In this document: piece by piece, positions 12,989-15,789 of the stretch
Layout of the letters: every line of letters begins with the position of its first letter
Numbering within the stretch: position 1 is the stretch's first letter
NCBI GenBank assembly: GCA_050012355.1
Contig: JBEKHI010000175.1
Location: 1-15,789, forward strand
Direction: 5' to 3'
Length of the DNA stretch: 15,789 nucleotides
DNA from: JBEKHI01 sp050012355
GTDB lineage: Bacteria > Actinomycetota > Actinomycetes > Streptosporangiales > Streptosporangiaceae
The notes under the pieces: generated by a model
What the model saw: the letters and a program-made list of their open reading frames with translations, nothing else
Database searches by the model: none
Told to the model about the DNA's origin: nothing
Program-made: the position numbers and the translations under genes

Positions 12989-13930
12989 TTAGCAGCGGCC
13001 CTCGTAGGCGCCGGACGTGTACGTCGTCCACGGGCCCCAGTCGGTGCCGTCGTCGGAGATCTGCACGGCCGCTTCCGCGTTGGTCAGCGCGTCGTAGCTG
13101 GATAGTGATCCCCAGACCGGGCTGATCTGCCAGTAGCCCTTGGTGTCGCTGGAGGGGTTGGTGGCGTACTGGTTGCCACCCGACTCGGCGATCGCGATCT
13201 CGGCGGCGATGAACGCCTCGCCGGACGAGCCTCCGGCGTCTTCCCACAGCTGCTCGAGCCCGCTGCAGCTCAACGTGCCGGACAGGCTGGTGGAGCTGGC
13301 GGTCGTCGTCGTGCTGTCGCTGGACGAGCTGTCCGTGCTCGAACTGGACGAGCTGGAAGTGTCCGAGCTAGAGCTGGACGAGGTGTTGTCGCTGGTCGTC
13401 GTGGCCGCCGGGGCAGCGTGCTTCGGTGTGTAGTCCGGCAGCGTGTAGTTGGCTGGCGGGTCATACGGAACGTACAGGTCCTGGCCCGGGTAAATCAGGT
13501 CTGGGTTGGACAGTGTCTTGTCGTTCTCGTGGTACAGCCACTGCCAGTCGTTGGCGTTGTGGTAGTACTGCTGCGCGATGCTCGACAGCGTGTTCCCCGA
13601 CTTTACGTCGTAGGTGCGGTGGGTGGACGCAGTCGTTTTCGCGGTCGTCTTCGCCGTGGTCGTCACGGTTGTCTGTGCCGCTGTCTGGGCCGCGGTCTCC
13701 ACCGGAAGCGTGGTAGCGGACCTCTCGATGTACGCGGTGGCGGTCGTGGCCGGTTTAGCGGTGGCGGAGTCGTGGTGGTTATGCGGTACCGCGACCAGGA
13801 CGCCGGCGATGGCCATGGCTGGTGCTGCCTTGCCTGCCTTTTCCGCTACCTTCTCCACCTGCGAGGGGGTGGTGTGACGGCCCCTTCGCTTGATTTGCAT
13901 CCGCCGGCGTTCGTTGCGCGTAGCGCTCAC
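12989..13930 (-). CDS. Secreted/anchored LysM protein with transglycosylase-like domain
   Basis: Probable peptidoglycan-binding and -cleaving protein acting in the cell envelope. The 313 residues have a very basic N-terminus (RNERRRMQIKRRGRH), one hydrophobic segment (about 34-49, APAMAIAGVLVAVP), a Thr/Ala-rich stretch, a LysM domain (about 105-155, TYDVKSGNTLSSIAQQYY to NPDLIYPGQDLYVP), a long Ser/Thr/Asp linker (about 175-228), and a C-terminal lysozyme-like domain of the SLT_3 type (EAFIAAEIAIAESGGNQYATNP, GYWQISPVWG, AAVQISDDGTDWGPWTTY), where Glu in AIAESGG is the likely catalytic residue. GTG 13930 has GGGGAG upstream; ATG 13900 is an alternative. Similar proteins are often under envelope-related control; here a structured leader precedes the gene. 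Confidence 0.88.
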   Translation of the reverse strand: MSATRNERRRMQIKRRGRHTTPSQVEKVAEKAGKAAPAMAIAGVLVAVPHNHHDSATAKPATTATAYIERSATTLPVETAAQTAAQTTVTTTAKTTAKTTASTHRTYDVKSGNTLSSIAQQYYHNANDWQWLYHENDKTLSNPDLIYPGQDLYVPYDPPANYTLPDYTPKHAAPAATTTSDNTSSSSSSDTSSSSSSSTDSSSSDSTTTTASSTSLSGTLSCSGLEQLWEDAGGSSGEAFIAAEIAIAESGGNQYATNPSSDTKGYWQISPVWGSLSSYDALTNAEAAVQISDDGTDWGPWTTYTSGAYEGRC

Positions 13931-13950
13931 TCAACTCCCCAACGTAGGTT

Positions 13951-14021
13951 CTGTGCCCGCTTACTCGGTTTTGTCGCGGTGACGCCGTAGATCATCGCGC
14001 CTCTCGGCGGGCTTGGCACAG
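13951..14021 (-). promoter_or_regulatory. Long stem-loop in the presumed 5' leader of the LysM gene
   Basis: On the minus strand CTGTG (14021-14017) and CCCGC (14011-14007) pair with GCGGGCACAG (13960-13951), a 10-bp stem with a five-base bulge, closing a loop of 46 bases. The stem ends 20 bases before GTG 13930. If transcription starts near 14018, as TAGCAT suggests, the element would be inside the mRNA leader. I could not match it to the ydaO (c-di-AMP) riboswitch often found before actinobacterial wall hydrolases. Confidence 0.4.
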
Positions 14022-14029
14022 CAATGCTA

Positions 14030-14072
14030 GTCCGATTTGTCACGCTTGATACCGCTATGCGGTGTATCGGAC
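14030..14072. repeat. Nested inverted repeat
   Basis: GTCCGAT (14030-14036) and ATCGGAC (14066-14072) are perfect 7-bp arms. Inside, ACCGC-TAT-GCGGT (14051-14063) forms a second perfect stem that can extend into the outer arm. It overlaps the candidate -10 of the LysM gene, so it may be a protein-binding site. Confidence 0.5.
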
Positions 14073-14147
14073 CTTCTCGTGAGATCATGACAGGAACGAG
14101 CCGTTGCTCGCAGGCGAATCGCAGTATTTGTGTGATCTAGCTGTAAT

Positions 14148-14202
14148 CAAACTCCCAGGAAACACTGTTGGTAACACAGGTTTCACTCATAGTGGGAGTT
14201 TG
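14148..14202. repeat. Two-tier inverted repeat upstream of the MaoC promoter
   Basis: CAAACTCCCA (14148-14157) and TGGGAGTTTG (14193-14202) are perfect 10-bp arms 35 bp apart. Within them AAAC-a-CTGT (14160-14168) pairs with ACAGGTTT (14176-14183). No T-run follows on either strand, so it is not a standard terminator. It ends at the -35 region of the MaoC promoter. Confidence 0.6.
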
Positions 14203-14229
14203 GGGGTTCGCCGGACGACAGGGGATACT
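14200..14229 (+). promoter_or_regulatory. Promoter of the MaoC-like gene
   Basis: TTGGGG (14200-14205), an 18-bp spacer and GATACT (14224-14229), which ends seven bases before GTG 14237. This again fits a leaderless transcript. Confidence 0.4.
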
Positions 14230-14236
14230 GGCGGAC

Positions 14237-14692
14237 GTGACGCGCTACTTCGAGGACTACACCCCTGGGCTGGTGGTCGACTGCGGCAGTGTCTCGCTAA
14301 GCGAGGCAGACATCATCGCGTATGCGAAGGAGTACGACCCGCAGCCATTTCACATCGATCCGTCCTTCGACAGCCCCTACGGCGGACTGATCGCCAGCGG
14401 CTGGCACACGATCAGCCTGGTCATGCGCCAGCTCGTTGACAACTTCATCTCGGGAGAGAGCAGCCTAGGTGCGGCCGGAGTCGACGAGGTCCGCTGGCCC
14501 CGCCCAGTCCGCCCCGGCGACACGCTGCGCGTCCGCGCCACGGTGCTAGAGGCGCGCCGCTCCAACAGCAAGCCAGACCGCGGCATTATCAGGACCCTCA
14601 TCGAGGCGGCGAACGAGCAAGGAGACCAAGTGCTCCGAATGACCGCCATCAACTTCGTCCGAGCCCGCCCCGTACCTGACTCCGCCCCGTAG
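14237..14692 (+). CDS. MaoC-like (R)-enoyl-CoA hydratase/dehydratase family protein
   Basis: Hot-dog-fold enzyme that probably hydrates or dehydrates an acyl-CoA. From GTG 14237 it has 151 residues, the usual single-domain length, beginning RYFEDYTPGLVVDCGSVSLSEADIIAYAKEYDPQPFHIDP. The hydratase-2 dyad is Asp 34 and His 39 in YDPQPFHID, followed by GGLIASGWHTISLVMRQL and the C-terminal strands VRWPRPVRPGDTLRVRATVLEARRSNSKPDRGII. An upstream start at 14168 would add 23 residues that run through the promoter and have no family likeness. It stands alone between two hairpin-rich gaps. The substrate is unknown. Confidence 0.92.
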   Translation: MTRYFEDYTPGLVVDCGSVSLSEADIIAYAKEYDPQPFHIDPSFDSPYGGLIASGWHTISLVMRQLVDNFISGESSLGAAGVDEVRWPRPVRPGDTLRVRATVLEARRSNSKPDRGIIRTLIEAANEQGDQVLRMTAINFVRARPVPDSAP

Positions 14693-14749
14693 CCGGCGCC
14701 CTGGCCGCAACAGACTCGGCCGCAGTCTACGGCCCCTGCCCGCAGCCGA

Positions 14750-14770
14750 CCCGCGCGAGCACCGCGCGGG
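14750..14770 (+). terminator. GC-rich hairpin after the MaoC gene
   Basis: CCCGCGCG (14750-14757) and CGCGCGGG (14763-14770) form a perfect 8-bp stem with a 5-base loop, 58 bases after the stop, followed by CCGACTTCCGTTT. The weak T content is common in high-GC terminators. Confidence 0.5.
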
Positions 14771-14791
14771 CCGACTTCCGTTTGATGACCA

Positions 14792-14831
14792 GTGCGGCCC
14801 TGCCCATCAAAGAGTGCGGGCAGGGCCGCAC
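14792..14831 (+). terminator. Second hairpin, 14-bp perfect stem
   Basis: GTGCGGCCCTGCCC (14792-14805) and GGGCAGGGCCGCAC (14818-14831) are perfectly complementary with a 12-base loop. There is no T-run. It probably backs up the first hairpin, or insulates the next gene. The stretch 14693-14937 otherwise holds only these hairpins and the operator-like repeat before the next gene. Confidence 0.5.
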
Positions 14832-14891
14832 CGCTCGGCAACAGTGGCGGGCGAAAATCCTGGCTGGCCCTCTAGCCGCCGGGGCGAGTCG

Positions 14892-14920
14892 GATGAATAG
14901 TGGTATTTGTCGCATTCATC
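14892..14920. promoter_or_regulatory. Operator-like inverted repeat
   Basis: GATGAAT (14892-14898) and ATTCATC (14914-14920) are perfect 7-bp arms with centres 22 bp apart, about two helical turns, in an AT-rich patch 18-46 bases before ATG 14938. The spacing fits a dimeric regulator binding on one face at the promoter. Confidence 0.45.
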
Positions 14921-14937
14921 ACGAACGGAGGGGCCAG

Positions 14938-15477
14938 ATGCTCCGTGCCTTTGCCTTCGACCGGCTGGGCGTCGTTGTCGGGGACCTGTACTTCAAGGAC
15001 CCGAATCCCGCCAAGGGACAGGAAGGCCCCGAGCACGGGGTCCGGCTCGAACTGCGGGTGATCAACCGAGGCGAGCCGAAGGGCAGCATCTACGCCGCGA
15101 TACCTATCGATATCGCTGAGCCGATCTGGCGGGTCGACCTGCTCGAATCGGTCGACGGAACACCGGGATCGCACGACCGGACACATCATCATCCTGACTT
15201 CAGCGGCTGGGACCCCACCGCCCGGGTGTTCGCGCGAGACCTTATGCAGGACCCGTTCGGCTGGCTGGAAGCTCAGCTCGCCGACCTGCCTGAGATCATT
15301 CGGCGAGCCGGTTTCCCCGAGGACACCGCCAGCGCCGAGGACGAAGCCGGGCTCAGGGACAGCGCGCCCGAGATCGCGGCCGCCGCGAAGAGCCTGCTGG
15401 ACCGGGTACGGACCGGCGAACTCGGCCAGCCGCCTGGCGACGCGGACGCGGAGGGCATACGCGCAGGCTGGCTGTAG
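14938..15477 (+). CDS. Unrecognised conserved-looking protein
   Basis: No family recognised. 179 residues, soluble, with no signal peptide or membrane segment. The N-terminal half reads as beta strands (MLRAFAFDRLGVVVGDLYFKDPNP, GVRLELRVINRGEPKGSIYAAIPIDIAEPIWRVDLLE), followed by a His cluster SHDRTHHHPDFSGWD (about 79-93) that could bind metal, then helices (DLMQDPFGWLEAQLADLPEIIRRAG) and a low-complexity acidic tail. ATG 14938 is well supported by CGGAGGGG seven bases upstream, the best Shine-Dalgarno in the window; the open frame to 14782 runs through a hairpin and is not used. It ends two bases from the convergent amidohydrolase. Confidence 0.78.
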   Translation: MLRAFAFDRLGVVVGDLYFKDPNPAKGQEGPEHGVRLELRVINRGEPKGSIYAAIPIDIAEPIWRVDLLESVDGTPGSHDRTHHHPDFSGWDPTARVFARDLMQDPFGWLEAQLADLPEIIRRAGFPEDTASAEDEAGLRDSAPEIAAAAKSLLDRVRTGELGQPPGDADAEGIRAGWL

Positions 15478-15479
15478 TC

Positions 15480-15789
15480 CTAGAATCCCAAGACGCGTTC
15501 GGCGTTTTCGTGGAAGACCTTGTGCATGATGTCCTCGCCGTAGCCGAGTTCGTCCCACTCGCGGAGGATGCGCTCGTATGGCATCGACGGGTGATCGCTG
15601 CCGAACATGATCTTGTCGCGTAGCCGCCCGCGGACGTCACGGACCAGTGCCGGAGGGAAGTTCTTGGTCGCCCAGCCCGACAGTTCCCAGAACACGTTGC
15701 CCTTGTGCAGCGCGACCGCGGTCATCTCGTCGACCCACGGCCACCCGGGGTGGGCGGCGATGATCGTCAGCGACGGGAACCGCGCGGCG
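15480..15789 (-). CDS. Amidohydrolase-2 family metal-dependent hydrolase, N-terminus cut off
   Basis: C-terminal 102 residues of a TIM-barrel hydrolase of the Amidohydro_2 group (decarboxylase/hydrolase type, as in ACMSD-like enzymes). Visible motifs are PSLTIIAAHPGWPWVDE, with the metal-site His in AAHPG, VFWELSGW, and KIMFGSDHPSMPYERILREW with the conserved Asp of GSDHP, ending KVFHENAERVLGF as is usual for the family. The frame is open to the window edge, so the ATG at 15725 is internal, not the start. It is distinct from the YtcJ-like enzyme at 9179-10801. Confidence 0.9.
   Translation of the reverse strand, partial: AARFPSLTIIAAHPGWPWVDEMTAVALHKGNVFWELSGWATKNFPPALVRDVRGRLRDKIMFGSDHPSMPYERILREWDELGYGEDIMHKVFHENAERVLGF

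Larger units (their letters stand above)
13931..14236. other. 306-bp divergent intergenic region with several inverted repeats
   Basis: This gap between the LysM gene and the MaoC gene has no coding signal of its own; open frames in it are short. It holds the three inverted-repeat structures listed separately (13951-14021, 14030-14072, 14148-14202), a candidate LysM promoter -10 (TAGCAT, 14031-14026) and the MaoC promoter. Its base composition is clearly more AT-rich than the flanking genes. Confidence 0.7.

Noticed and set aside
13262..13400. Repetitive GAGCTGGACGAG-like sequence
   Set aside because: It encodes the Ser/Asp-rich linker of the LysM protein; the repeats are degenerate codon runs, not a DNA repeat array.
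13931..14020. c-di-AMP (ydaO) riboswitch before the LysM gene
   Set aside because: Expected from context, but I could not find its conserved core by eye; left as an unclassified stem.
14131..14150. CRP-like site around TGTGATCTAGCTGTAATC
   Set aside because: The right half does not mirror the left (TGTGA needs TCACA), so there is no palindrome.
1..15789. CRISPR arrays, insertion sequences, phage or toxin-antitoxin genes, tRNA or rRNA
   Set aside because: No direct-repeat array, transposase, integrase, toxin-like pair or cloverleaf was seen on either strand.

Overview
The window is high-GC DNA with dense genes, frequent GTG starts, short or overlapping gene junctions and many leaderless-type promoters. 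The content points to an actinomycete (Actinomycetota): a Ser/Thr kinase with an extracellular domain, a LysM/transglycosylase-like wall protein, a PPOX flavoprotein of the MSMEG_1061 type, and a DasR/GntR-type operator. I cannot name a genus from sequence alone.

Layout. 1-1433 (minus): an OmpR-type response regulator, translationally coupled by ATGA to a sensor histidine kinase cut by the left edge. 1462-1950 (plus): a small membrane-anchored protein of unknown function. 1947-2744 (minus): a SAM methyltransferase behind a palindromic operator. 2839-3484 (plus): an alpha/beta hydrolase remnant that has lost the first part of its fold. 3477-4796 (minus): a 6-phosphofructokinase with a perfect palindrome matching the core of the DasR (GlcNAc regulon) site in its leader. 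4923-6833 (plus): a polytopic membrane protein of unknown function and a Maf nucleotide pyrophosphatase. 6798-12402 (minus): a five-gene same-strand block read as Ser/Thr kinase, YtcJ-like amidohydrolase, methyltransferase, polyphosphate kinase 2 and PPOX flavoprotein. The first three overlap at stop/start codons; PPOX also has its own leaderless promoter. 12472-12909 (plus): RNase HI. 12989-13930 (minus): the LysM wall protein, which shares a strong bidirectional terminator with rnhA. 14237-14692 (plus): a MaoC-like hydratase. 14938-15477 (plus): an unrecognised protein. 15480-15789 (minus): an amidohydrolase-2 enzyme cut by the right edge.

The most coherent signals are regulatory. At least eight start codons have a TANNNT -10 hexamer exactly 6-7 nt upstream, the layout of actinobacterial leaderless mRNAs; for maf the hexamer begins with the stop codon of the gene before it. 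The pfk leader palindrome suggests aminosugar control of glycolysis. The kinase-amidohydrolase-methyltransferase unit is the best candidate for an uncharacterised functional module, but its substrate cannot be read from the sequence. I found no CRISPR array, insertion sequence, phage gene, rRNA or tRNA, and no clearly new defence or biosynthetic system.
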